From: JAZGER01 sp036480335
GTDB taxonomy: Bacteria; Pseudomonadota; Gammaproteobacteria; DSM-19610
Direction of reading: 5' to 3'
Length of the DNA: 64,000 nucleotides
NCBI GenBank assembly: GCA_036480335.1
Contig: JAZGGH010000139.1
Coordinates: 1-64,000 of the forward strand
Shown here: piece after piece, positions 8,603-16,374 of the stretch
Numbering within the stretch: the first letter of the stretch is position 1
How the letters are laid out: each line of letters starts with the position of its first letter
Program-made: the position numbers and the translations under genes
Notes under the pieces: model-generated
What the model was told of the DNA's origin: nothing
Seen by the model: only the letters and a program-made list of their open reading frames with translations
Database searches by the model: none

Positions 8603-9442
8603 ATGGCTATAACAGTTAATACTAATGTTGCATCTCTGAACGCACAGCGTAACCTGACTAACTCACAGAGTTCTTTGCGTACTTCATTACAGCGTTTGTC
8701 TTCAGGTTTACGCGTAAACAGTGCAAAAGATGATGCTGCAGGCCTGGCAATTGCAGAGCGTATGAATTCACAGGTCCGTGGCCTGACTGTGGGTATTCGA
8801 AATGCTAATGATGGTATTTCTCTGGCGCAAACCGCTGAAGGCGCGTTGGGTGCTGTGACAGAATCTCTGCAGCGTATGCGTGAGTTGGCCGTTCAGTCCG
8901 CCAATGCGACTAACTCTTCATCAGATCGGACAAGTCTTAATGCTGAGTTCTCACAATTGCAGAGTGAAATCACACGTATTGTCGCAGCTGCAGATTTTAA
9001 CGGTAAAAAGGTTCTGGCGGGCGATGCTGGAGGCCAGGATTTCCAGGTTGGTGCAAATGATACAGCCAACGATAGAATCACTGTGACAACAGCAGATATG
9101 TCAGCACATGCGGATATCACAGCAGCTACGGCTGGCGCTAACACTATCGGAACAGATGCTGCGACTTCGCGAACGGCGCTGGGACTAATTGATACTGCGC
9201 TTAATACTGTAAACAGTGAACGTGCAACACTGGGTGCTGCTCAGAGTCGAATGGAGACGGCAATCAGGTCACTGGATACCGCCCGGGAAAATACTGCTGC
9301 GGCGCGAGGACGTATCATTGATGCCGACTTCGCGGTAGAAACAGCGAACCTGACACGAGCCCAGATACTGCAGCAGGCAGGTACGGCTATGTTGTCACAG
9401 GCTAATGCGTTGCCACAAACGGCGTTGTCTCTCCTGCAGTAA
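8603..9442 (+). CDS. fliC: Flagellin (filament subunit)
   Basis: The start is the ATG at 8603, with GGGAG about 10 bases upstream; an upstream in-frame ATG at 8564 would add residues atypical for flagellin. The 279-residue product begins AITVNTNVASLNAQ, the conserved D0/D1 N-terminus, and ends with the conserved D0 (QANALPQTALSLLQ). The central part is short, so the surface domain is minimal compared with 400-500-residue flagellins. It is the only flagellin in the window. A strong GC hairpin follows. It heads a flaG-fliD-fliS-fliT series, as in Pseudomonas and Vibrio. The subunit is exported by the flagellar type III apparatus with FliS as chaperone. Confidence 0.95.
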   Translation: MAITVNTNVASLNAQRNLTNSQSSLRTSLQRLSSGLRVNSAKDDAAGLAIAERMNSQVRGLTVGIRNANDGISLAQTAEGALGAVTESLQRMRELAVQSANATNSSSDRTSLNAEFSQLQSEITRIVAAADFNGKKVLAGDAGGQDFQVGANDTANDRITVTTADMSAHADITAATAGANTIGTDAATSRTALGLIDTALNTVNSERATLGAAQSRMETAIRSLDTARENTAAARGRIIDADFAVETANLTRAQILQQAGTAMLSQANALPQTALSLLQ

Positions 9443-9454
9443 GCTAATAAAGAA

Positions 9455-9480
9455 CCGGGCGGTTAACCGCCCGGCCTCTT
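9455..9480 (+). terminator. Terminator hairpin after flagellin
   Basis: A perfect 20-base palindrome (CCGGGCGGTTAACCGCCCGG at 9455-9474) is followed by CCTCTT, only weakly T-rich. It could also stabilise the 3' end of the flagellin mRNA. Partial readthrough into flaG is possible. Confidence 0.65.
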
Positions 9481-9495
9481 TACGCGAGGTGTGTC

Positions 9496-9888
9496 ATGTC
9501 AATTGACAGTACTATGTTATCTATACAGACTATAGATGCTTCCAGGGTACAGGGATCCACCCGAACAAATACAATGAATTCAGGCACTGATGGTGCATCG
9601 CCGATACAGCAGGCTGAGAAAAGAATTTCTCCTGATCTTGTTTCATCTGTGAATCCAGACAGTGTTGCAGATGAGGTTGCAACTGCCGTGATCAAGATAA
9701 GTGAATACGTACAGAATCTGCAAAGGGATTTACAGTTTAATATCGACAAGGAAAGTGGGCGAGTGGTTGTCAGAGTGATTGATTCTGAAACTGATGAATT
9801 AATCCGGCAGATTCCTTCAGAAGAAGTACTGGCTCTTGCAAAGAGAGATTTGTTTGAAGGCTTTAATATTATCGAGGAAGAAGTTTGA
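9496..9888 (+). CDS. flaG: FlaG family protein
   Basis: A 130-residue protein; GAGG lies 6 bases before the ATG. The C-terminal half (about residues 65-125) is the FlaG domain: ISEYVQNLQRDLQFNID followed by VVVRVIDSETDELIRQIP. The first ~60 residues are polar and probably disordered. FlaG proteins influence filament length in polar-flagellum systems; the mechanism is not settled. Its place between fliC and fliD is canonical. Confidence 0.9.
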   Translation: MSIDSTMLSIQTIDASRVQGSTRTNTMNSGTDGASPIQQAEKRISPDLVSSVNPDSVADEVATAVIKISEYVQNLQRDLQFNIDKESGRVVVRVIDSETDELIRQIPSEEVLALAKRDLFEGFNIIEEEV

Positions 9889-9933
9889 TCATTTTTCGGT
9901 ACTATTTTTCGTTAACTGATACGGAGTAGTTGA

Positions 9934-11259
9934 ATGATTAGTTCTCTTGGCATCGGTTCAGGGCTTGATGCAAACAGTATTGTTGAGCAATTAATGGAGC
10001 TCGAACGCATTCCACTGGATAATCTTGAACAGGACAAAACAGATCTAACTGCAAAGTTAAGCACATTTGGGCAATTAAATTCTGCATTATCTACCTTCCA
10101 GAAATCTACCTCGCAATTAAAGAGTATTGATTCTTTTAAACGATACTCATCGGCATCCAGTAATGAAGATGCGTTTACCGTTTCAGCAGGCTCTACGGCG
10201 TCTATTGGTTCAACTGGTATTCAGGTTAATAATCTGGCGGAAGTTCACAAGATGGGCTCGGTATCATTCCTCGATACGGATACAACCCTGCTAGGATCTG
10301 CAGGCGATCAAATGACTATTACTGTCAATGCCGAGTCATTTACGGTGGATGCAGGCGGCAAGACCCTGGAAGAAATCAGGAATGCGATTAATACTGATGT
10401 CGACAATACCGGTATTACAGCAACCATTATCAATGAAAATGATAACAGTCATTACCTGGTGCTGACGTCGATAGAATCCGGTGTTGAAAACAATATGAAC
10501 CTGTCTTTTACAGGTGGTCTGGACGCTGATTTTGGATTTACCCAGATCCAGGCGGCCGAAGATTCGCAGATACTTGTTGATGGTCTGTATACAGTGACTC
10601 GATCCAGCAATGTCATCACTGATGCCATTGATGGGCTGAGTATTAGCCTGTTGGAGACAACCACGCAATCTGAAGAGCTGACAGTCAGTCGTAATATTGA
10701 TGGAGTGACAGAATCTGTACAGGCGTTTGTGGATGCGTTTAATGAATTGAATAAGGCGCTGGATACATTCAGCCAGGGTGATCTGGGGCGTGACGGAACG
10801 ATACGTACAGTAGAAAGCCGCATTCGTAGTGTTCTCGATACAGATCCTGCCGGGTTGAGCGGGGTTTATAATCATTTAACTGACGTGGGTATATCTGTAC
10901 AGCGTGATGGCACTATGACCCTGTCAAAACTGGATCTTAAAGAAGCGGTCAATACGGATTTTTCAAGTTTTTCTGAGTTGTTTGCCCATGATGATCAGGG
11001 CTACCTGTTTCGTCTTAATGCCAGTGTTGATAGATTGCTGGATATTGATGGCTTACTTGATACTAGAAAAAGCAGTATCAACTCAAGATTAGGCTCGCTT
11101 GATCGACAAATAGAGCGTAAGGATTATTTGCTGGGTTTAACAGAACTCCGGTTGCGAAGTCAGTTTTCAGCATTGGACACCCTGATGGGCGATTTAGGCG
11201 CGACCAGTGATTTTTTAAATAATCAACTGGCAGCATTACCGACATTCAGAAATAACTAG
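9934..11259 (+). CDS. fliD: Flagellar filament cap protein FliD (HAP2)
   Basis: A 441-residue protein starting at an ATG with GGAG 8 bases upstream. The N-terminus ISSLGIGSGLDANSIVEQLM is the FliD signature, and the coiled-coil C-terminus ends in a helical stretch with LDTLMGDLGATSDFLNNQL. FliD forms the cap on the filament tip and helps flagellin fold as it is exported. The length is close to that of Pseudomonas FliD. It lies 45 bp after flaG with no terminator between, so the two are probably co-transcribed. Confidence 0.95.
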   Translation: MISSLGIGSGLDANSIVEQLMELERIPLDNLEQDKTDLTAKLSTFGQLNSALSTFQKSTSQLKSIDSFKRYSSASSNEDAFTVSAGSTASIGSTGIQVNNLAEVHKMGSVSFLDTDTTLLGSAGDQMTITVNAESFTVDAGGKTLEEIRNAINTDVDNTGITATIINENDNSHYLVLTSIESGVENNMNLSFTGGLDADFGFTQIQAAEDSQILVDGLYTVTRSSNVITDAIDGLSISLLETTTQSEELTVSRNIDGVTESVQAFVDAFNELNKALDTFSQGDLGRDGTIRTVESRIRSVLDTDPAGLSGVYNHLTDVGISVQRDGTMTLSKLDLKEAVNTDFSSFSELFAHDDQGYLFRLNASVDRLLDIDGLLDTRKSSINSRLGSLDRQIERKDYLLGLTELRLRSQFSALDTLMGDLGATSDFLNNQLAALPTFRNN

Positions 11260-11306
11260 TAACCACCAAATAGAGAACATAACCCAGTTATGTCGAGGAA
11301 AATATT

Positions 11307-11708
11307 TTGAGTAGAGCAAGCGCAAAAGCAGCTTTAAGCCAATACAGTAAAAATGCGGTTGTGACAGGCATTGAATCCGCAAACCCCCACCGTCTGATCC
11401 AGATGCTGATGGAGGGGGCACTGGATAAAATTGCTTCAGCACGTGGCCATATGCAACGTAATACGGTTTCGGATAAGTGCCAGAAAATCGGTTGTGCGAT
11501 TGCGATTATCAAAGGGTTACGGATGAGCCTTGATCAGGAGAAGGGTGGTGAAATTGCGATTAACCTGGATGATCTTTATGACTACATGGAGAGACGCCTG
11601 CTCGAAGCAAACAGGGTAAATGATGTAGGCTTACTAGATGAAGTAACAAACCTGTTACGTGAAATCAAAGAGGCCTGGGATGCCATTGCCGGTCATGCAA
11701 CGGCCTGA
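11307..11708 (+). CDS. fliS: Flagellin chaperone FliS
   Basis: A 133-residue helical protein. It starts at TTG 11307: the ATG just upstream (11290) runs into a stop, while GAGG lies 8 bases before the TTG. The family signature is clear: NPHRLIQMLMEGALDKI (with Ala-Asn before), the Gly-His-Met loop, and the dimer helix GGEIAINLDDLYDYMERRL. FliS binds the C-terminal D0 of flagellin in the cytoplasm and delivers it to FlhA. An inverted-repeat element begins 19 bp after the stop codon. Confidence 0.93.
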   Translation: MSRASAKAALSQYSKNAVVTGIESANPHRLIQMLMEGALDKIASARGHMQRNTVSDKCQKIGCAIAIIKGLRMSLDQEKGGEIAINLDDLYDYMERRLLEANRVNDVGLLDEVTNLLREIKEAWDAIAGHATA

Positions 11709-11726
11709 GCACGAACAGTGTTACCC

Positions 11727-11871
11727 TAACAGGTTGTTGAAAAAGTCTCAGGCGAGCGCAAGACAAGGCAAAAATTGGCGAAAAAGCGCAGTGTACATGC
11801 AGTACATGAGTATTTTGAGCCAATTTTTAACGCAGGATTGTGCCGCATGAGGGTTTTTCAACAGCCTGTTA
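11727..11871 (+). mobile_element. MITE-like inverted-repeat element, copy 2, between fliS and fliT
   Basis: A 145-bp element flanked by TA, with terminal repeats ACAGGTTGTTGAAAAA (left) and TTTTTCAACAGCCTGT (right), inverted relative to copies 1 and 3. It sits inside the fliS-fliT transcription unit. Its right end contains AGGA (11834-11837) and, 9 bases on, ATG (11847) in frame with the fliT-like gene. Confidence 0.87.
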
Positions 11872-12170
11872 AAGCGCTTTTTGAAACATTCATCGATCTG
11901 AGCAAAGACATGCTCAGGCATGCACTGGACGGTGAGTGGGAAAAAGTCTCTGCGATTGAGGTGAAGCGTCAGGCAGTCATGCAACAGTGCTTTGCTGAAC
12001 CAGCCATTGCTGAGGATCGTGAAAAGATTGCCGCAGCTATCCATGAAGTGCTGCAACTGAACCAGAAAATATCCGATCTGGGTGAGCAATCACAACAAAG
12101 TCTGATTAATTCCCTGCAAACACATAAACAGTCAAAACAGGCCTGTCAGGCTTATCTGGACAATTCCTGA
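11847..12170 (+). CDS. fliT: FliT-like flagellar export chaperone with element-derived N-terminus
   Basis: A short helical protein following fliS, which is the canonical fliT position. From about residue 10 it has the FliT-like pattern of an amphipathic helix with GEWEKVSAIEVKRQ, then a second helix rich in Gln. The earliest ATG with a Shine-Dalgarno is 11847 (AGGA 9 bases upstream, 107 residues). It lies within the inverted-repeat element, so the first eight residues (MRVFQQPV) are element sequence and the native start has been lost. A longer frame back to 11775 would be read entirely from element sequence. FliT proteins bind FliD and regulate flagellar genes in enterics; family assignment here rests on position and weak pattern. 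Confidence 0.65.
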   Translation: MRVFQQPVKALFETFIDLSKDMLRHALDGEWEKVSAIEVKRQAVMQQCFAEPAIAEDREKIAAAIHEVLQLNQKISDLGEQSQQSLINSLQTHKQSKQACQAYLDNS

Positions 12171-12253
12171 CCAGGATAAGATTGTTTTCTGGATTTTCGA
12201 GTTTATATACTTTTACTGTCAGTCATTTGCGCTCGCAAAAACCCGACAATATT

Positions 12254-12282
12254 TTGACAATTGCGTTTGAGAATGCTTAAAT
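12254..12282 (+). promoter_or_regulatory. Sigma-70 promoter of fleQ
   Basis: A perfect -35 TTGACA (12254-12259), a 17-base spacer and a -10 TTAAAT (12277-12282) lie about 50 bp before the fleQ start. Housekeeping transcription of the master regulator fits its place at the top of the polar flagellar cascade. Confidence 0.65.
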
Positions 12283-12330
12283 CCTCATTGACTCATTAAT
12301 ATTAATATGATTTCAATAGCAGGTTTGAAC

Positions 12331-13791
12331 ATGGGCGAAACAGTTTCATTAACTGAACCAAAAGTTTTAATAATCGAAGCAGATTCTGCGCATGGGCAGG
12401 AACTGGAATCAGTGCTTCGATTCATCAATTTTGAGCCAGTCTGGATACGTAATTGCGATAGATGGCGTGAGGAACTGGATGATGAACAAAACCTGCTGGC
12501 AATTCTGGTCGGTAGCTGTAAATCGGAAAGGATGTTACAAAAACTGCTCAAGGAAATTCATGATTATGACGAGCACTTACCTATTTACCTGCTTGCCGAA
12601 AAGGATCTCGAACCGACCGTTGCAATAGAACCTAGCTCCTGTGTACTCGGGCGTATCAGTGTTCCACCTCGTTATACTCAGGTTACCAGTGCCCTGCATC
12701 AGGCAGAAGTTTACCTTGAATCCCATAAAGATGGTGCTCAGCACCGCCCTGTCGATTTATTTCGTAGCCTGGTTGGTACCAGCCGGTCTGTACAAATGGT
12801 GCGAAAAATGATTCAGCAGGTGGCAGATTCATCGGCGAATGTCCTGATTCTTGGTGAGTCAGGGACGGGTAAAGAGGTGGTTGCCCGTAACCTGCATTAT
12901 TATTCAAAACGTCGTGAGGAGCATTTTGTGCCGGTAAATTGTGGCGCCATTCCTGCCGACTTGCTTGAATCTGAATTATTCGGACATGAGAAAGGTGCCT
13001 TTACCGGTGCTATCAGTACCCGTCAGGGACGTTTTGAGCTGGCAGACAAGGGAACTTTGTTTCTTGATGAAATTGGCGATATGAGTCTGCCTATGCAGGT
13101 TAAATTGTTACGCGTCCTGCAGGAACGAACGTTTGAACGGGTGGGCAGTAATAAAAGTATTAAAAGTGATGTGCGTATCATTGCAGCAACACACCGCAAT
13201 CTGGAAGAAGCGATTACTGAGGGGCAATTCAGGGAAGATTTATTTTATAGATTGAATGTTTTTCCAATTGAAATGCCGCCGCTACGTGAGCGGATTGAAG
13301 ATATTCCATTGCTGGCAAATGAGTTGATCCGGCGCATTGAATATGAAAAACGCGGTTCAGTTCGTCTGGCGCAAAGTGCGATTGTGACTTTATGTCAGTA
13401 TAACTGGCCTGGCAATGTGCGCGAGCTGGCCAATTTGATTGAACGCCTGGCCATCCTTTATCCCTTTGGTATTGTTGAGTCGACAGATTTGCCAGAAAAA
13501 TTCCAGGTTGATGCCGTTGGTAATTCAGAGTTGCCTGTCATCACTGATGAAATGTTGTCGGTAAACACGGCACATTATGATTTGACCGACGAGCCACGCT
13601 TGCCCAGGGATGGCCTCGATTTAAAAGAACATCTGAGCAGTCTTGAAGTTGGTTTCATCAAGCAGGCGCTTGATGATGCTAATGGCGTGGTTGCACGTGC
13701 GGCAAAAAGACTGGGTATGCGGCGCACTACACTTGTTGAGAAATTGCGTAAATATGGTCTACAGCGCAGTGATAGTGTGTCGAGAGTTTGA
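12331..13791 (+). CDS. fleQ: Sigma-54-dependent flagellar master regulator FleQ/FlrA
   Basis: I choose ATG 12331 (AGG 7 bases upstream), giving 486 residues that align in numbering with FleQ. Domains are an N-terminal receiver-like FleQ domain (about 1-115), an AAA+ domain with Walker A GESGTGKE, the sigma-54 contact loop GAFTGA and Walker B LFLDEIGD, and a C-terminal Fis-type helix-turn-helix (GVVARAAKRLGMRRTTL). The residues that bind cyclic-di-GMP in Pseudomonas FleQ are kept by motif: LFRS at 143-146 and Arg-Asn at 186-187. It should activate the sigma-54 promoters before fleSR, fliK and fliL and may repress or activate exopolysaccharide genes, as FleQ does in Pseudomonas. Confidence 0.95.
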   Translation: MGETVSLTEPKVLIIEADSAHGQELESVLRFINFEPVWIRNCDRWREELDDEQNLLAILVGSCKSERMLQKLLKEIHDYDEHLPIYLLAEKDLEPTVAIEPSSCVLGRISVPPRYTQVTSALHQAEVYLESHKDGAQHRPVDLFRSLVGTSRSVQMVRKMIQQVADSSANVLILGESGTGKEVVARNLHYYSKRREEHFVPVNCGAIPADLLESELFGHEKGAFTGAISTRQGRFELADKGTLFLDEIGDMSLPMQVKLLRVLQERTFERVGSNKSIKSDVRIIAATHRNLEEAITEGQFREDLFYRLNVFPIEMPPLRERIEDIPLLANELIRRIEYEKRGSVRLAQSAIVTLCQYNWPGNVRELANLIERLAILYPFGIVESTDLPEKFQVDAVGNSELPVITDEMLSVNTAHYDLTDEPRLPRDGLDLKEHLSSLEVGFIKQALDDANGVVARAAKRLGMRRTTLVEKLRKYGLQRSDSVSRV

Positions 13792-13843
13792 CGCATCAAA
13801 AAATAATTGAATTTAAGTTATTGTTTTTTATAAGAATAAATAG

Positions 13844-13861
13844 TTAGGCATATTACTTGCT
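13844..13861 (+). promoter_or_regulatory. Sigma-54 promoter of fleSR-fliEFGHIJ
   Basis: TTAGGCATATTACTTGCT has GG (13847-13848) and GC (13859-13860) 10 bases apart, with GGCA and TTGC cores. It lies about 38 bp before fleS. Genes run closely spaced or overlapping from fleS to fliJ, so it may drive the whole run. Confidence 0.8.
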
Positions 13862-13898
13862 TCTGTTGTGTTGATTAACATTAACAGGGCAGATTTTA

Positions 13899-14687
13899 AT
13901 GAGCCAGCCGGCAGATACTTTACAAAGCGGGATACAACAGCAAGCTCGCTTGTCCGCAATGGGCGAAATGATGGCAAAGCTTGCGCATCAGCTCAGAACA
14001 CCCTTATCCAGCACGTTATTGTATGCTTCTAATTTAACCCGGCCGGGTTTATCCGAACACAGACGCAAAGAATTCACAAGGCAAGTTGTTGATGGCCTTC
14101 AACATCTAGATACAATCCTGAATGATATGCTGGTTTTCTCAAAGGGTGGTCAGTCTGGTGATGATTGTATTGCAGTATCTGATTTACTTCATGAAGTAAA
14201 ACACACAGTGAACCATCAGTTACAGCAGGCAGAGGTCAATTGGTCAGTAGAGATTAATGAGGATTGTTACATACAGGGCAATCATTCCATGCTTGCTGGT
14301 GTTCTGGTAAACCTGGTGACCAATGCACTGAATGCGCGGCAGGAGAATCTGAAACTTGTATGGAAGGTTCAGATACAGGATCAGCTTGTGCAATTGATAT
14401 TGCAAGACAATGGCCCAGGCATAGATGGCCATCTACGTGGAAAAATATTTGAGCCATTTTTTACGACAAGAGCCAATGGTACTGGCCTTGGGCTGGCAGT
14501 TGCCAAAAGTGTCATTCAGGCCCATCAGGGAACTATCGAACTTGCTACAGATTATAGACAGGTATCAGAAACAGGTGCCTGCTTTGTGATACGTTTACCT
14601 GCCTCTTTAAAAAATAAACTGCTAGCCAGTCAGGCGGGTTTCACAGATGAAGATGAATTTTTGTCTGCAGTCAAGGTATGTGTATGA
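13899..14687 (+). CDS. fleS: Flagellar sensor histidine kinase FleS/FlrB
   Basis: A 262-residue cytosolic kinase. The phosphoacceptor His30 is in LAHQLRTPLSS; the N box is NLVTNALNAR, with G1 DNGPGI and G2 GTGLGLAVAK. It lacks the ~130-residue N-terminal PAS region of Pseudomonas FleS, so only the dimerisation and catalytic core remain and the input must come through the short N-terminus or a partner. It overlaps fleR by ATGA and follows a sigma-54 promoter. It phosphorylates FleR to switch on class III (basal body-hook) genes. Confidence 0.9.
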   Translation: MSQPADTLQSGIQQQARLSAMGEMMAKLAHQLRTPLSSTLLYASNLTRPGLSEHRRKEFTRQVVDGLQHLDTILNDMLVFSKGGQSGDDCIAVSDLLHEVKHTVNHQLQQAEVNWSVEINEDCYIQGNHSMLAGVLVNLVTNALNARQENLKLVWKVQIQDQLVQLILQDNGPGIDGHLRGKIFEPFFTTRANGTGLGLAVAKSVIQAHQGTIELATDYRQVSETGACFVIRLPASLKNKLLASQAGFTDEDEFLSAVKVCV

Positions 14688-16018
14688 GTATGCCCGTTAT
14701 CCTGATCGTTGAAGATGACCAGGCTTTGAGAGATGCCTTGACGGCAACGATTGAACTGGCTGGGTATACCGTTATTAATGCAGATAATGGTGCGAATGCT
14801 TTGGCATGCATGCATCAGCAATCAGTTGATCTGGTTGTGAGTGATGTGCAGATGGACACGATGAGCGGCCATGAGCTACTGCGTCAGCTCGGATCTGATT
14901 TCCCTTCACTTCCTGTCATACTGATGACTGCATATGGCACCATTGATATGGCAGTTGATGCCATGCGTAATGGTGCAGTGGATTATCTGGTAAAGCCTTT
15001 CAATGCAGAAGTGGTGCTTGAAATCATCAAACGGCATCTCCCGCTGCAGCTAAATACGAGTTCGATCATTGCCGTTGATGAAAAGACGCGGCATCTGGCG
15101 GAGCTGGCAAGGCGTGTTGCTGCTACCGATGCAACCGTCATGATCAGCGGTGAATCAGGAACAGGCAAGGAAGTTTTTGCTCAGCTTATTCATGACCAGT
15201 CAAAGCGTTGCAGTGGCCCATTTATTGCAATTAATTGCGCGGCGATTCCGGAGAATATGCTGGAGGCATCACTGTTTGGTTATGACAAGGGCGCATTTAC
15301 AGGTGCTTACCAGTCGCGGGCTGGAAAATTTGAGAAGGCGCAGGATGGTACTTTGTTGCTGGATGAAATATCCGAAATGGATCTTGGACTACAGGCCAAG
15401 TTATTACGCGTTTTACAGGAAAAAGAGGTTGAACGTTTGGGTGGCAATAGCCTGATTTCTTTGAATGTGAGAGTCATTGCAACCACGAATAGAAATATGC
15501 GTGAAGAAGTGGCCGCCGGCCGCTTTAGAGAAGATCTGTTTTATCGCCTGAATGTCTTCCCACTGCATCTGGCACCATTACGTGACCGCAAGAAAGATAT
15601 TCTGCCACTGGCTGAGCGTTTTATTGCAAGTCACAGTTTGGGGCAGGCTATGCCGCAGTTAACAGATGATGCCAGGCATAAGTTACTCAGTTATGGTTGG
15701 CCTGGTAATGTACGGGAACTGGATAATGCTATCCAGAGGGCATTAATTCTGCTGACAGGAACAGCCCTGGCAGCAGCGAATTTATGTTTTTCACCGGAAA
15801 TTGATACTGCACAGGTGCCAGAGAAACCCGTAGCAGAATCAGCGGCAGGAAAATTGGGTGGCAACCTTATGGATCATGAGTTTGCTCTGATTTTGGATGC
15901 TTTGTCGGAAGAAAAGGGGCGTCGAAAAGCGGCTGCAGAAAAACTGGGAATCAGCACCCGAACCTTACGTAACAAGCTGGCCCGAATGAGAGAGCACGGT
16001 ATTGAAATACCTGTTTAA
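14684..16018 (+). CDS. fleR: Sigma-54 response regulator FleR/FlrC
   Basis: The start is ATG 14684, overlapping the fleS stop (ATGA), with AAGG 7 bases upstream; 444 residues. It has a receiver domain (Glu-Asp-Asp at 10-12, phosphoacceptor Asp54 in VVSDVQMD, Lys in YLVKPF), an AAA+ domain (SGESGTGKE, GAFTGA, LLLDEISEM) and a C-terminal Fis-type HTH (RKAAAEKLGISTRTLRNKL). It acts with sigma-54 on late basal-body and hook genes. The partner kinase is encoded immediately upstream. Confidence 0.95.
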   Translation: MSMPVILIVEDDQALRDALTATIELAGYTVINADNGANALACMHQQSVDLVVSDVQMDTMSGHELLRQLGSDFPSLPVILMTAYGTIDMAVDAMRNGAVDYLVKPFNAEVVLEIIKRHLPLQLNTSSIIAVDEKTRHLAELARRVAATDATVMISGESGTGKEVFAQLIHDQSKRCSGPFIAINCAAIPENMLEASLFGYDKGAFTGAYQSRAGKFEKAQDGTLLLDEISEMDLGLQAKLLRVLQEKEVERLGGNSLISLNVRVIATTNRNMREEVAAGRFREDLFYRLNVFPLHLAPLRDRKKDILPLAERFIASHSLGQAMPQLTDDARHKLLSYGWPGNVRELDNAIQRALILLTGTALAAANLCFSPEIDTAQVPEKPVAESAAGKLGGNLMDHEFALILDALSEEKGRRKAAAEKLGISTRTLRNKLARMREHGIEIPV

Positions 16019-16034
16019 ACGAGGATAGTTAATT

Positions 16035-16352
16035 ATGTCAGTTACAGGAATAGATCAGGTTCTTGCGCAAATGCGCCAGATTTCGATTGTTGCCGAAGGT
16101 GGTAATCCATCAGTAGCACCTTCGGGTAAAACAGATTTTTCAGATCTGTTAAAAGCATCTGTCGACAAGGTTAATGAAACACAGAAAACAGCAGGTAAAC
16201 TTTCAGAAGCTTTTAGTGCTGGCGATCCAGATGTTGATCTGGCTGAAGTCATGATCGCTTTGCAAAAATCCAGTGTTTCATTTCAGGCGATGAGTGAAGT
16301 TAGAAATAAATTGCTGAGTGCCTATCGTGAAATCATGAGTATGTCGCTCTAG
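16035..16352 (+). CDS. fliE: Hook-basal body protein FliE
   Basis: A 105-residue protein, GAGG before the ATG. The C-terminal two thirds carry the FliE pattern: DFSDLLKASVDKVNETQ, then DLAEVMIALQKSSVSFQAM and the terminal VRNKLLSAYREIMSM. FliE joins the MS ring to the proximal rod and is one of the first substrates exported. It is 16 bp after fleR and 22 bp before fliF. Confidence 0.95.
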   Translation: MSVTGIDQVLAQMRQISIVAEGGNPSVAPSGKTDFSDLLKASVDKVNETQKTAGKLSEAFSAGDPDVDLAEVMIALQKSSVSFQAMSEVRNKLLSAYREIMSMSL

Positions 16353-16374
16353 TTAACCGGTGAAAGAATAAATT

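Noticed and set aside
10336..10875. 179-codon minus-strand frame within fliD
   Set aside because: It is a shadow of fliD; codon pattern and product composition are not protein-like.
11748..12089. Minus-strand frame across the element and the fliT-like gene
   Set aside because: It lies across repeat sequence and opposite to a flagellar gene, with no start signal.
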